Positions 32,126 through 45,290 of a DNA stretch of 64,000 nt are shown here, one piece after another. Source of the stretch: Manis javanica (taxonomy: Eukaryota > Chordata > Mammalia > Pholidota > Manidae); contig NC_133156.1 in the NCBI RefSeq assembly GCF_040802235.1, positions 138,987,173-139,051,172 on the forward strand, given 5' to 3'. Below the pieces are notes generated by a model. The model was given only the letters and a program-made list of their open reading frames with translations. It was not told the DNA's origin and made no database searches. Position numbers and translations under genes: made by a program. Within the stretch, counting starts at the first letter, position 1; each line of letters begins with the position of its first letter.

Positions 32126-32844
32126 ATACACATTTTGTTCATTTAAGACAGAAGAAAAAATAGATAACAATAATAGTTCCATTCAAAACAGTTAAACTGT
32201 TAAAATGTATTAATGCTCAAATGGTAAATTTTAAATCATGTAGAAAATATACATATGTAAAACAGCAAATTTGCCACAATACTGGCCTCTTAAAAATGTC
32301 ATTTCACTTCCCATTACATTTACATATATAATTGCATCTATGAATAATATACATATACTCAACATGAAGAAATAGTATTTTCAATGTATTTATCAAGACT
32401 CAGTCTGTATACAAAGCCAAAACCTTCCATCTTCTAGGAAAGATGCAAAATAACAAAGGAATAATAATATAGCACATTTTTCTCTCACCTTTGGATAATA
32501 TAAACTTTCCTGGAATTTAGTGTGGCTTCCTTGAAAAGAAGAAGTTTTAATGTAGTTTATAATTTGTTTGAGGTGGAAATGTGTGCATTTGGTTTCTTGG
32601 TGGCAATAAATTAACTCCCGATTTAAGCAGTTTTCACATAGGTGTCACTTTTCTCTGCAAAACTCTAGAGACTTTGATTATTGAACCAACGACCTCCATT
32701 TCCAGCTATAAGGAACTGGAAAAGGCTTTGTGACTTTAGCCTTGTGGTCTTAAGGGTCATGAAAATAGGATAATAGCCAATGATCTTATAACTAGTAATT
32801 GCATCCCAGGTGCACAAAGTTCTAGGATGGTCCAGAACCCACAT
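32126..32844. other. intergenic, no recognisable feature
   Basis: AT-rich DNA, no gene seen. Confidence 0.45.
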
Positions 32845-34870
32845 CAGTGAGCATTCACCTGTTCAACACTGTTCCAAGCCCTAGAGAAACAGCAGTGTAT
32901 AAGGTAATAGGGTCTCTGCTCTCATGGAGGTGGAATCATGCATGGTTGGAGACAGACACCAAGCATGTTCAAATATAAATAATTTCAGATAGTGAACAAA
33001 TGCTGTGTAGAAAATAAAGCAAGATAATGATGGAGAGTAGGTGATTTTTGTGGCAATGGCTACTGCAGCTGGAATTATCAGAGAATGTGTTTCTGTCGAT
33101 GTGATGTGCTGAGACTTGAATAGAGAAAAGAATGTAGCAATGTGAAGATTTGGGGAAAGCATACTTCAGCCAGAGGAAACAGAAAATATAAAATCCCTAA
33201 GACTGGGATAAGTTTGGCATATTCCAAGGTCAGAGGAGGCCAGTGTTTTAGTCAGCGATTGCTATGATAACATTGTATGGGTTAAGGTGATACTTAAACT
33301 TAGCATATCTCCTATTGGTCTTGCTTACAGTTCAGCAGGTCAGTTAGAGGTACTTTAATTCAGACTTGTGGGTGAGCTGGGCCTGTTGTCAGAATTCAGG
33401 TCAGGTTCAGGTTTCCCCCTTAAGTTCCTCTGGAGCCCAGGCCTAGGGGACTAAGGCTACCTGTTGCATTGTTCTCTTGGTGGGTCACAGGACTCAGAAA
33501 GGGCAGCTTAAACCTTGCAGGCATCACTAACAAAAAAGTAAATAAAATCACATGACCACATCCAAATCCAATGGATGAGGATGCCTCTTCGCTTACTTTT
33601 GTCCATTGCAAGTCATGTGACGGAATAAGTGAGCTATGACTTTAAAAAATACTCCAATGTACTGCAGCTAGTATGGACAAAATGTAGTCAATAAATGGAA
33701 ACTTCATAGTTTTGTGAGAAAATGAGCAAAAGACAGAGTTCTGTGAACATGATAATCATTTTGAACTTTATTTTAATTACAATGCAAAACAGGGAGCTTT
33801 TAAGTAGGAAACTGATTAAATCTGTCAGCTAGTTTTCAGATCAGCAGGCTTGGTGTCAGCTGGCAGACTCTTACAAGCCCAGACGCGGGCTAAGAGGCTT
33901 CTGCCCTAGAATAGGTGAGAGAAATTTGACTTCAATTAGCACAACTCTGGAGCAGGTAGAAAATGGTCAGCGCCCAGGTGTATTTTGGAGGTAGAACCAA
34001 GGAAACTTACCTGATAGTCTGTTTTATGAGAAAAGGAGAAAATTAAACATGGCATCTAGGTTTTGCTCGAGCCAGAGGGTGGAGTGAAGCTGGGGAAGAT
34101 GAGATGAAGCAGTTTAGGACTCATCTGGAGGGGGATTTTGGTGTTCAGAAATCTGTTTGGACATACTAAGTTAGAACAATTAGGCACACAAATGAGATGT
34201 TAGGCAGCAGTGAAGTTAGTGAGTCAGGTATTTGGGTAGAGAACATTGCTGGATAGATCTCTTTGGAAGGCTTCAGCAGGTTGAAAGTACTAAATGCTCT
34301 GGATCTCAATGAGGGGAATTGGGAAGAAAACATAGCTATTGTAGAAAGCTACGGACAGAACCCCTACCATATGTCAAAATTTAACTGTCTCACAGAGAAG
34401 TAGCTGGCAAAAGAGATTCAGGAGGAGTGGATGATGAGCTGGGAGGAAAGTATAGGAGAATGTGGTGTGAGAAAAGGTAAGAGAAAAATGTGTCAGAAAA
34501 GGGAAAGTAGCCTAGTATGTCAAATGCTAGTGACTATTCAAATGCAGTGAACCAACCCTGGCTTTGGCAGGAGGTGAGCTCCTGTAAAGCCATTTTACTG
34601 GAGTGGTTGGGAGAAGGGCTGAAGTATTAGTTGGTAATTGTATGTTGATAGGAATAATCCAGCGTAGAGGAGTATATAATGAGATAGAAGCATAACCCTT
34701 GCATTGAGGAAAGGGATTGGGAACTAGAGCATAAGAGAACGGGCTGGCTTTGGCTAGGGGCAGGAATAGGTGCTTCCTCAAAAGGGAGGGAAGGTGGAGT
34801 CTGGAACCACATGTTAAGCTGGTGGATCTAGGGGTAGGGAAGTAAGTTGTGGTGGCCTTTTACTTCCATA
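32845..34870 (-). mobile_element. long L2 LINE, antisense, interrupted by another repeat
   Basis: 32845-33245 is the reversed L2 3' end (TTCAACACTGTTCCAAGCCC, CTCTGCTCTCATGGAGGTGG, CATACTTCAGCCAGAGGAAA, AGGAGGCCAGTG). After an insert (about 33246-33735) the element resumes with CAGGGAGCTTTTAAGTAGGA, TATTTTGGAGGTAGAACCAA and CACAAATGAGATGTTAGGCA and continues through TGTCAAATGCTAGTGACTAT to TGATAGGAATAATCCAGCGT. These last blocks correspond, on the minus strand, to the CR1-like reverse transcriptase of L2. About 1.5 kb of L2 sequence remains, unusually long for this old family. Confidence 0.75.
33246..33735 (-). mobile_element. ancient repeat inserted in the L2, unclassified
   Basis: Begins TTTTAGTCAGCGATTGCTAT and includes TCTTGCTTACAGTTCAGCAG, GACTTGTGGGTGAGCTGGGC and CATTGCAAGTCATGTGACGG, resembling a reversed mammalian LTR/MER repeat. 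It splits the L2, so it is younger than it. Confidence 0.45.
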
Positions 34871-37129
34871 AGCCAGCACCTACCAGGGGATTCTATGGAA
34901 TGCCCCAGCAAGGCAGGCAGTCAGGCACATTGCCAGAAGAGCATACTAATCATCTTTGCCTGGGACTCGCACTGTCCCACCCAACCCAGATAGGTTGCCT
35001 GTATGCTGGCCCAGCACGAAAGACTGGTAAAAAGAATGCAGCAGGGATGGATTCCCAGGGCTCAGCTCTTGCAAAGCAGCATCATGACAGATTGTAGAAG
35101 TCTCGTCCAACTGCTCAACTAGAGGGAGGGCAATTACAATTAGTTTTGAAGCCTGGTGGCTGCTTGGCAAACTTCAACTTAATTTGTCCCCTACAATCCA
35201 ATCCTGAGGTTGTGTTCTTTTACTTTCTCAGCAACGGGTAGAAATAGATTCAGAAAGATCTTTTCCATTAGCATGTAAACATCAGAAAGTGGATGCGCAC
35301 CAATCTGTGCCTTCAAGACTGAGGCGCTCATTCCCCTAACTGTCAGGAGCACAGGCTGCTGACATGCACATAACCTTCTTCTCTGAGAGTTTCAGTATGG
35401 ACAAGAGAGCTGTCTTACCTGACATTTTACCTCTTCCTGGGGGTGACCCAAATTCAAAGCAGGTATGCAAAGACCCTGCCCCTTGCCCTGAATACAGACA
35501 TTACTGGAACAGAGCTTCTCCAAGTTAAACACTACGACACTTTGGGAAGCATAATTCTTTGTTGAGAGGGGTTGTCCTGTCTGCTGGGAGTATTTAGCAG
35601 CAACCCTGACCCCCAACCCACTGGATACCAACAGCCTGTATTCCCTGAAAAAGTCAGCCAGAATGATTCTTTTTAAACACGTGAGCCCAAACCACTTTGC
35701 CGTCCTAAGTGCCCCTCTGTCTGCCCATCCCATTCAGAATGACAGCTCAAGTCCTTACCATTCTTTCTCATATCTGATACGGACTTGTTACCGGCTTTGC
35801 TTCCAGACTGTCAGTCTGAATCCTTGACTTTTGCTTCTAAACTGACTCACTGCACTGCTTACTGCCCCAGCCCCAGGGTGCTGCTGATGCGCCCTGATGC
35901 TGCGTCTCCTATGACTCAGTTCTTTTCTCTTTTGGAGCCACCCTCTTTATGTATTTCTAACTTTTCCAACTTCACCAAGATTGTTTTTAGTCTCTGTGGT
36001 TTTGGGATGGGGTGGGGGGTGCAACCAGCCCCAATTCTAACAATGCTCCTGACTTTGTCTCAACATTCTGCTGCCAAAGTTACTGCTTTGCTTCTTACTT
36101 AGAGAAAACTGGTTATACTTGGGTGAGGAAGATCTGTATTCTCAGGGACAAGTAACCAAACCAAAGGGTGGTTTTCTAATGGATGGCCAATCACATCTTC
36201 CCACAGACCCACACAACCCCGGGGAGAATGCCTCATGGATCTCCATCACATCTGCCAGTTTGGGAGGGGTTTGTTACATTTGTAAAGCATTTTGGGTTCT
36301 GAAGAGTTGGAAATTACTGTCTTCATCTTCCAGCCCTCCACAAATTTATTCTCCAGCACTTGACTTAATTGTCCTGCCCAATCACGTGTGCTCCCTGGGA
36401 TTGTCTTTGTCAATTACCAAATCAGTTAATTTGCATTTATGTGATAATTTGCAGAGCGAGTTAGGGAACCTCATAGCTTAATTATGATTGTATTTGGCCC
36501 CTCTACAGAAGCTCATAAGCTTCTTTAATTAAATATTTTCAATAACATACACAAGGCAAGTTTGGATATATTTTAATACCTTCAAGTACTCACAGGTCCT
36601 GAAGAACTGAGCAAAGCCACTGTTTTTAAACTGCAAAAGCGTTCCCATTTTGCACATCAGTCCTGTTCCCACCCATCCCACCAGCATTTGTTTCTATCTT
36701 CTATATAAACTATACACTAAACATTTTCATTCTGTAAACAAAATTTTAAAGCTCCAATAAATGTTTCAGTGTAACCTGACTCCAGTGTAGCAGTGGGCTT
36801 TCAGATTTAGCAACACTATGAAATAACTACAGAGTAATTCTGATGAACTAACCAGATTGTTCAAAAGAGATACTATGCACATTTTCTCTGGGAAATGGGT
36901 GCTTCTAGTTTCATGAAAACAGTTTTCTACGGTGTAAAGGATTTTGGTTTATTTCCTCCTATCTTTTCTCTGGAGTTTATATTATGAAAAACAAGGACAA
37001 GTCACTTCAGAGGGTTTTGGTGTAAAGAAGAATTAGTATATTAGGAAAGATTAACTTTTATGGGTTCTGTGTCTGTTAATACTATTTAGGTTAGTAAGCA
37101 GTGTGGATCACAGAAAAAGAACATCTCTC
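34871..37129. other. intergenic, no recognisable feature
   Basis: Mixed composition with several chance open frames of 75-120 codons on both strands (for example 35392-35733 and 36119-36481). None shows a domain, splice context or repeat I can name. Confidence 0.4.
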
Positions 37130-37475
37130 TTTTTCCCCTGGCCTCATTCCTACCTCCTAAATACATACAAAATCACAAACCTTTCTTTATTTGAAGTAGT
37201 TCTACTTATCTTTCAAGGCACGGTTCTAATAATTTCTTCATGTTGAAGGAGTCAGTAACCTTCCCCCATCCCTCTGCTGCCCAACCACTTATTTTTCTGT
37301 TCACATTGTATTTCCTCTGTATTACTACTTTTCATTTTTTGTTGGTTGTTTACATACATTTCTTCTGGATTCTGAGATTCTCAAAGGCAAAGACCATGTC
37401 TTTTCTTTTTATATTAAGTATGTTATATTCAGTATACAATAAGGGAACAAATGGTGATACATGGAATAAATAAGG
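37130..37475 (+). mobile_element. L2 LINE 3' region
   Basis: CTTATCTTTCAAGGCACGGT ('agctcaaatgccacctcc' region), TGAAGGAGTCAGTAACCTTC, CTGAGATTCTCAAAGGCAAA, GACCATGTCTTTTC and a terminal ACATGGAATAAATAA fit the L2 3' end in forward order. Confidence 0.65.
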
Positions 37476-38689
37476 TAGATTTTGTTGCCTAATGAAGAAG
37501 AAAAGAAGCAGAACTGACAAAAGAGAAAACAGATGTCAGGGCCCCAGAGACCTCACTCACTCAGCTTATCAAAAATTCAGTTGGAAAACCCACCAGGATG
37601 GAGACTCACCATCCAATAGCGAATCACAGCCAACCTCGAGCTGAGCCCAGCCCCTACCACTGGAGATGGAAGGCATGGAAAATGGGAACTCATTTCCATA
37701 TAGTTAAGCCATCAGATAAAATGTTTTCAGAGCTCCCATTTGTAGGCCAGCAGCAAGATTTCCTCCCAACGGCATTGCCATTTTTCCCATAGAACATTAG
37801 AAAGATGCCAGGTCCTAGCAGGTTTTGAAACTAACATTCTTGGGGATCCAGTTGTTCTCAGACTCCTGGCTTGTTTCCTATCAGTTAAGAATCGGCCTAA
37901 GAATCCTATCAGGCTGAGAATCTGGAAGGTATGGTTCTCTTGCTCAGGGAAGACCAGCAACACTTCCCTGGCTTTAATTATCTGGTACCCCAATACTTTC
38001 CCCCAAAGTATTTATGGTTTTCAGCTCTTGAGGAGAATTTGGACCAGCTCATATACTGCTTATTAACTTACTCATAGAACATTACTGTTAGGACAAACTT
38101 AGAAATGTAACCCTTTAGCATTCGAAGTCACTTTAGAGATGATGCTTTCAATCACTTTCTTTCTGAAAACAAGAAAATTGATGCCGATATAAGTTAGGAG
38201 CTTACCTAAGGACCCTTTGCTAAAAACTATTTTGGAAATCATTATGCTGCCTGATGCATTTTGAAGAAAAAAAATATGTAATATCTGAATAAATATCTTG
38301 AGGTAAAAGATTGAACTAATTTCATTTTGTAATGTCAGTCTTATTCTGAACAGGACATTAAATATTAATAACTAATTTAAATAGTTAATAATAATCCTCA
38401 GTATAAAATGTGCCCCCTAAATATTATCTTTCACTTGAAACATATTTTACATTTAAATGTGTTTTTATTTATTTTTAAATTATATTCTAAATAGGAAGTT
38501 AGGAGTATTAATGCTAAGCCTCATAAAAACAGTTAAGATTTACCCATAAGGTGAAATTCCCTTCCAGAATTATCAAAATCTGAAATTTACAATTCTTAAG
38601 AGATGAGTGTAGTTAGAACAGGCATTGGCTCTATAATGTGATTTTATCAGCTGAAAGGACAGTATGAGTTGGTCCTACCATTTCCCACA
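37476..38689. other. intergenic, no recognisable feature
   Basis: No supported gene or repeat. The AT-rich segment at 38260-38560 has no clear structure. Confidence 0.4.
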
Positions 38690-38930
38690 TAGCTCCTAAA
38701 TTCAGATTTCTGTCCATTTAATCCATTCCCTTGATTCACATAAAAAGGAAAGGGATCCCTGAGTCCAGAATTCTGCCTTGTCTCCTCTTCCTCTTCTCAC
38801 CCACAGACCCATCTGTGCATTCCTCTTCCTAACGTCCTTTCATTTGTCTGTCTTCCTGTTGATTCTGAACTCCTAGAGGGCAAGAACCAAGAGCCATGCT
38901 TGGCACATTGGAAAGAATGTGCCATCAATC
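38690..38930 (+). mobile_element. possible L2 fragment
   Basis: GTTGATTCTGAACTCCTAGA, GGGCAAGAACCAAGAGCCAT and GCTTGGCACATTGG resemble the L2 block 'agactgtgagctccttgagggcagggaccatg ... cttggcacat'. Confidence 0.5.
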
Positions 38931-39280
38931 ATCAGAGGAATAAAGGTGAGCAGTGGTAGAGAAATTGTAATACAGGTCTTCTGGGTGATAGACAGTATGC
39001 AGCTGCTGAAAAGAGCATTTCCAAAGAGAAGGATGAGGGCATCCCTTACCAAAACCAGTGCATAGCAGATACAAGTTTAAAGAAATAATAACAAGGATAG
39101 ATTCAGAGGGTGGTGATGACCTGGTGGGGCAACCCTGGGCTGTAGCCCAACCTGACAGTAACAGAACACCGCATATGGCATTTGTGGGTGTGTGCATCTA
39201 TGCGAGCATGTTGCATTTTTCATTTACAATACCTATTTAGTAAACTGTATGCATTGTTGCCCTTTTCTTTGTCTTTACAG
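38931..39280. other. intergenic, upstream of candidate exon
   Basis: No repeat recognised. It ends in a pyrimidine-rich stretch and CAG that could act as a splice acceptor. Confidence 0.4.
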
Positions 39281-39398
39281 AGTCTGAAGTTAAAGAAACC
39301 CCTCCCTCTATCACTGGAATGGCACGTAGGGGATTCAGGTGAACCTCGAACCATAGCCTCACCCAGAGGTCTGGGGTCAGAACAGACAGGACAACAAG
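39281..39398 (+). other. candidate spliced exon, 118 bases
   Basis: Preceded by a strong acceptor (CCCTTTTCTTTGTCTTTACAG, AG at 39279-39280; the final A of the run of pyrimidines is close to consensus) and followed by CAAG|GTGAGT, an ideal donor (GT at 39399-39400). The exon is open in one frame (starting SLKLKKPLPL). Length is typical of an internal exon. It sits 14 kb above FBXL7 on the opposite strand, so it might belong to a divergent lncRNA or an unknown gene. There is no proof that it is used. Confidence 0.35.
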
Positions 39399-42300
39399 GT
39401 GAGTCCCTGCAGATACAGTCTAAACGCCGCTATTCTTGGTTGGGTGAGCTGCGCACTACACGAGACTACCATGATCCACCCCAAATCAGGTCTCAGGAGA
39501 TGAAAAACGTGAAAAGGAAAAACTATCTATTAATGAGCACTAAGTATTATTTTTCCCTTTCCAGTCTCTCAGTAGAGAGCCCAAGACATCTGATATTCTA
39601 TTAGAAAGGAAAATCTCTGAGTAACATTGACCATAATTTCATACCTCCACATTCCTATTGACAGAAACATGAGAAGTAAGTGATTGAATATTTCAATCCA
39701 ACGTCCTCCTTTTTTATCCCAAGAATGACTCAAAACCACCATTAGTGTGGCTGGTACTGACCAGAGACAATGACAATCCTATAATGTTACTATTCAATGG
39801 GATGTTAAGTATTCTAGACTTCAAGCAACAAAAACTGCTATTGTTCACTTTCCTCTTTTTCTCTCACTTGAATTTGCTACTCAAAGCATTTTTTTTTGGT
39901 TGTTTATAAAATTGCTCTGTCCTCACTGAAGAGTAGAATTAGAGATTTTGTAACAGGAAAGTATCCTATAAACATTTACAGTGGACAATTGTTATCTTTT
40001 GTTTGAGAACGGCTTGGTTGTTTTCAGGGAATACAGACTTCAAAAATTAATTGAGCTTAAATCTTTTTGCAACCTGAATACACATAGAAAATGAATCTCC
40101 TTCAGTTCTTTCCCCCCTTCATACTTCCTCCCTGCCTTTCTATCCAGAAATTTCCTTTTGGCTCATTCAAAGATCGTTATCAGCAGAGATATATGTGTAG
40201 AGCCTAGATTTCTTGACTGTGTCCACTCTCCTGTGCTGCCCCAAGGCTCTCCAGTCAAAGGTCTGTTCAGCTAATTGTAAAATTCTTAAGGGGGAAAAAT
40301 AAGAAAGTATGATTTGGGGGACCTAAAGTAAGAATTTGATTTAGTATTATTTTGTATACAAATCATTTTATTTTGTCTCAATTATAATGCATTTGTTCAC
40401 CTGCATCTGCTTTTGAAGGCTGTTGGTCCTTTTACCTACCTTAAATATATATTGATGTCCATATTGTTTTCTTCATTCTATGGCCTCCCAGTTAGGTGGG
40501 CCTGTCTCTGAAGAAAGCATCATAAATTTGCTGTCTCACTTTGAAACCTTTCTCCTTTATTATCATCAGTGCCAAATTATAACCACTAACTATACCTACT
40601 CAGACTCCAATCATATTACATAAGTTTCTAAATTATTGCACATCTCTCATGAAATATTACTACTGTAGTAATGTTCATCTTTTCAACTCTCTTAGCCGTG
40701 GTGAAAGGGAATGGAATCCGAAAGAGCGTCTGATGTGTTAATCATTAATAAATTTGAAAAACATGTGTTTGATCAAGGCCATCTTTCCCCTTTGTGTAAT
40801 TCTTGCTTCTTTTTAACATCAGCAAGTTCCTCTGAAAGTCAAGACTGTCTCTCTGAAAGCTCTAAATAACCAGTGTTGACTTCCAAACAGGCACTGGCCA
40901 ATACTTTGTTATTTATAGTAAATCCCTGGCTGGCATTTGTGTTCATAATCAATCTTTGTTTGTTGCTTAAACTATTCAGAGTTCCTCTGATATATATGAT
41001 TTCGCTGAGTAGAAGATACTGCATGCAAATAAGTACACTTCAGTTACAGAAAGCAGCTGTCAGAACACATTTATATTCTAGCAGCAGAGAAGAAATTAAT
41101 CTCACAGTGGCTTCAATTCAAACTGGTATGATATTCTAGTAATAAATTCCCTGCCCAGATGGAATCATTTTCTTTATCATAAATATTTTAAAACACTTGA
41201 TCTGTACTAAAGTTGTATGGGGCTGAAACTGATTTTAAATATTTTAAATATTACATTAAGCCCCAAATACAAAAAACATTTTGGTTGTATAGAATGCATT
41301 AAGAAAATACTTTCAAATTTTATAGAAGTTTCTCCTCTCATGTACATAATTTAGCCAAAAAGGAACACTTATCAAATGCTAATGTTGTCTGACTTGAAAT
41401 ACCAAAAGAAAACACACCTTTGTAGTCTGTATTGATCTTATTTCTAGTATGTTTTAATGAAAATGGTCATTCCTTCAATATTTAAATAAATTCTGAGAGT
41501 AACTATTACTTTTTTCCCTTCACTTGCAGGCTGAGTAGAATTATATTGTCAATTGGCCTATTGGTGTGCCTTTTAAAACATCAGTCTCTTCATTAAGTTA
41601 AAATAAACGTTTCTGTAGAAAGGAAAATCTGCCACATACAGAGACATTTCATCTCCCACTTAAATGATCTCAGTATGCTCAGGATTGTGACCTTAAGGAG
41701 AGCAGACATTGGTCTCATCAAACTAACGGGTAGAAGCCAATTGCAGAGTTGAAGTTAATCAGTCAGGAATTGCCAGCCTGCGGGAGGTAAAATTTAGGAC
41801 CCATTGGCTGACATCAACTATCAAGATGGTCTGTAGAGAAGGATGCTGTCTTCAAGATTGCCAAAATCCAAGTCCCATGTGCTTTTACAGATTAACATCA
41901 GCCCTGAAATTATATCTGGAAATAAACTGGAGAGAAGCCTGGTGTAGTCAGTGTAAGTATTACATAACCAAGCAGGCAATCCAGAAATCAATGAAGCTTT
42001 TAGGTACTAGCAGATATTTTAAACTATCTGGAAAAATAATCAATCTCATGCATAAACCAAAGGAATTAAATGTTCTAAAGACACTGATAAACAAATATGT
42101 CCCTGGTTGATCATCTCTGGACTAATTCCTTCTCTGGTATTGGTCCTTACACCTTGAAAGACCAGGAAGGCTTTGACTTGAACAATGGGGAGGCATGGGC
42201 GCATTCCTTCGAGCATCACAGGGCATGAGTGCATTCTCAAGTAGGTGCTATGACTGATCTCGCGAGAACAAAATGGTGGTTTCAGCAAGATAAAAATGCT

Positions 42301-43190
42301 CACACGATCATCACATTTTCAGATAGTCCTTGAACTTAAGATCACTGAGGTCAACAAAAAAAGTGGTATGCAAGAAAAGAGATTTTATCCTAAAAAAAGA
42401 AAGTCAAATGTATTTTAAAAATTTAGAGTAGAATTGAAAATGGAAGCCAGGATTATGGCTACTTTCGTGTCTAAATGAAACTGTTTTCTCCATCACCTTC
42501 GAAATTAATTCAAACTATGAGTCAGGGGCAACCAAGACAGACTGTTTTTTTGTGTTTTTTTTTGTCTGAATTGACTAGCTGCTTATTTCTTGAAATTGAT
42601 GGCAATTTTATGGCTACCTAGTCATACTTTAAGTCACACTGCAGCAGAAATCACAGGCAAGAGAGAGAAAAATGAGAAGGAACGATTTCTCTCTCATTTC
42701 ATGTCAATCTATCTTTCATCAATGGAGATCATTTATCCTAGTGTAAATATTTCCAGAAAGTCACAGGGGATTCTGCCACTCTTCCAGTAGACTCCTTCTG
42801 ATACATGCTTCATAAGAGACCTGATGCTCATTTTCTTACTCCACTCAGAATGACTGGTCTACCCTCTTGTGCATGATAACCATTATATGTCATCTAAAAG
42901 ATTATGTCTCTATTCCAACCTTCACCTAATAGCACTATTTCCTGGGCAAGTTAATCATGATGTAAAAAATTTGTAATGTTCGTAATTTGGGGTATAACAC
43001 TTCAAAAAATTTACATACCAAGAACCACCACCAACTCTCAACCTTACGTGCATTCTAGATTAAAGAAACATAACATTGCTTCGAGATGAAAGCCTGTTAG
43101 TTAGCCTGGGGATGGTGAGGCTGTGGTTATACTAACTTCTAACGCTCAGATTAACAGCTGGAGGTTATCTAACATGCTTCTAGTTCAGTG
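39399..43190. other. intergenic, no recognisable feature
   Basis: AT-rich unique DNA with chance open frames only (for example 41826-42110 plus strand). I recognise no gene and no confident repeat. Confidence 0.45.
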
Positions 43191-43195
43191 CACGG

Positions 43196-43214
43196 TGCTG
43201 CCCCTTGGTGGGGT
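43196..43214 (-). promoter_or_regulatory. weak CTCF-like motif
   Basis: Minus-strand CCCCACCAAGGGGCAGCACC fits most of the CTCF core CCASYAGRKGGCRS, but has A in place of a highly preferred G. Confidence 0.2.
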
Positions 43215-45009
43215 ATAGGCTTTGGTATTGCCCACTAACCCCAGCATATACATTTCCTTGATATCAGAGAAATATAGTAAAAATTAATGTTAAAAACCAA
43301 CCTAAAAGGAAAACTGAATGTAAAATATACAGAAATGCCCCTTGTAGCCTGATTTATGGAAGAAGGCAAAGGTAGCAATCATCACAGAACATAAACACTG
43401 AGTGGATTTGTTCTTACTATTAATTTTAGTAAAGGTAACTGTGGTCTGAGCCACGGAGTGACTTTTCCAATGTAACTAATGAAATTAACAGCAGGGCTGG
43501 GGCAGTAACACTTATGCAGAGACCTGGGTACTTGTCAACACTTCCTACAATTTTAGGCAAGCACACCCTGGCTTAGATATCTAATTATTTGTATGTTAAT
43601 ATATATAAATATTGGTGTATAGTTACATGCATACGTGGGTGGTAATTCCTCCTCTCTGTTATGTTGTGAGTCCCTTCAGCCACTAGATTTCCAAGAGCAC
43701 TTTGAGACAGTAGGGGGCATGCAGGTCTATAGGAATGACTGTTTGTATCTTTCAGTTTCCCTAGAACATGGACCAAGAATTAGGCATTTTGTGATACTCC
43801 TCTTCTAACTCTAGTCATCACCAGAGTAGATCTGCTTCTTTTTTAGGCTGCCTGGAGATTAGTGCCCCCTCATGAAACACCAAAGTTCTTTCCTCCAAAT
43901 GAATGCTGTGAAATCCTCCAGGTGGTACGTATCCCAGAGGAGAAAAACACTTTCTAAAGTAGGTTTGAATCTTAGGAATCCTCTCTTGACCTTGACTCTC
44001 AAGCTGAGGGGCCATGTAGATCTAGGCTATTTAGTCCACTGTGGCATACAAATGTCTGAATTTAAAAGACAACTTGATGGGATCACTATAGCCATGTTGG
44101 TCCAACAGTAACGTTCCTGAAGCTGGATGTCACTAACCTCCCACCCACTGCTGCCTCTACTGGTATATAGCAAGTGTTATCACTGGAGAACATACTAGAA
44201 GCCAAACAGTAGAGTTCAAACTCTGAATTAAATCTAAGGCCCTTGCTGAGTCCATAGCACACAAAAAGGGAGAGGAACTGAGCATAGACCAAAACAATGA
44301 GAAATGGACAGGAATTTACCAAACAACTCTTCCTTACTGTGGGTTAAAATCAAGTCTATATTTCATTTGCTGATTCAGTCTATGTTTAGCCCCACATCTC
44401 AGATTATAGGATATTCATCTGTAAAATTGATGACTGGAAAATGCAGCCAATTTTGGAAAATGATACCAGATTCCTTAAAGATCCGAGTCAAAGTTCTATG
44501 TTTTTCAGATCATATCTATTAGGAAGGACATGCTGTGTCAGATAAACCTGCTTGGCATAGGGCCCATGCCGGTTTCTATTTACTGATCTCTGAAGACTTG
44601 TAGGCACTTGCAGACAAGGCTGCAGAATTTCTTAATCTTAGTCTTTGCTCTGACATGGACTGGATATGTCTTTGGCCAAATTACTTCTTTGTGATTTGAT
44701 TTCCTCACTTGAAATGAAAGGATCCATTCATTCCTTTAACCAATGCGTATCTTGGAGTACTGGTTACCTGCCTGGTTTTTTATATATTGCAGAGTTGTGT
44801 GAGGAAAAGAGGAGAAGATCTGCAGGAAATCCTTTTAAGAAGCAGGAATCATTGAATAAATATTTTACCAAAATTATCTATCCTAAGTTAAAATTATTCC
44901 CAGAGGAGAGAAGGCCTAAATGTGGGCAGGTCATTATGGGAACCCAAATGATGGAGTTATATAGATAAATACAGAAGCACACAGAAAGTTTGTGCTGACT
45001 CTACAAATG
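43215..45009. other. intergenic, no recognisable feature
   Basis: No gene. Short open frames without domains. Confidence 0.45.
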
Positions 45010-45290
45010 TGCAATAGTACATGTTATCACTTCTTAATAGTCTATGTGTGCCAGGGAGAAGCTAGGAACTTCATGTATATTCTCACATTAAATGCTACTT
45101 CTCAGCCCAATCCTATTAGGCAGATATTATTTTTAACTACAGATGAGGATGCTGAGGCACAGAGAAATCAAGCTGAGTGTCTGGAGCTCTACCCCTAGTA
45201 AATAGCAAAACTGGGATTTAAACCATTAAGGGTCAGACTACAAGATGATGGTCTTGTCCACTATACCACATGGCACTGACCTGCACAGAC
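45010..45290 (-). mobile_element. MIR SINE
   Basis: Reversed MIR: TATGTGTGCCAGGGAGAAGC, CTCACATTAAATGCTACTTC, AATCCTATTAGGCAGATATT, CTACAGATGAGGATGCTGAG, GCACAGAGAAATCAAGCTGA, AAACTGGGATTTAAACCATT and CCACTATACCACATGGCACT in order. Confidence 0.85.
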
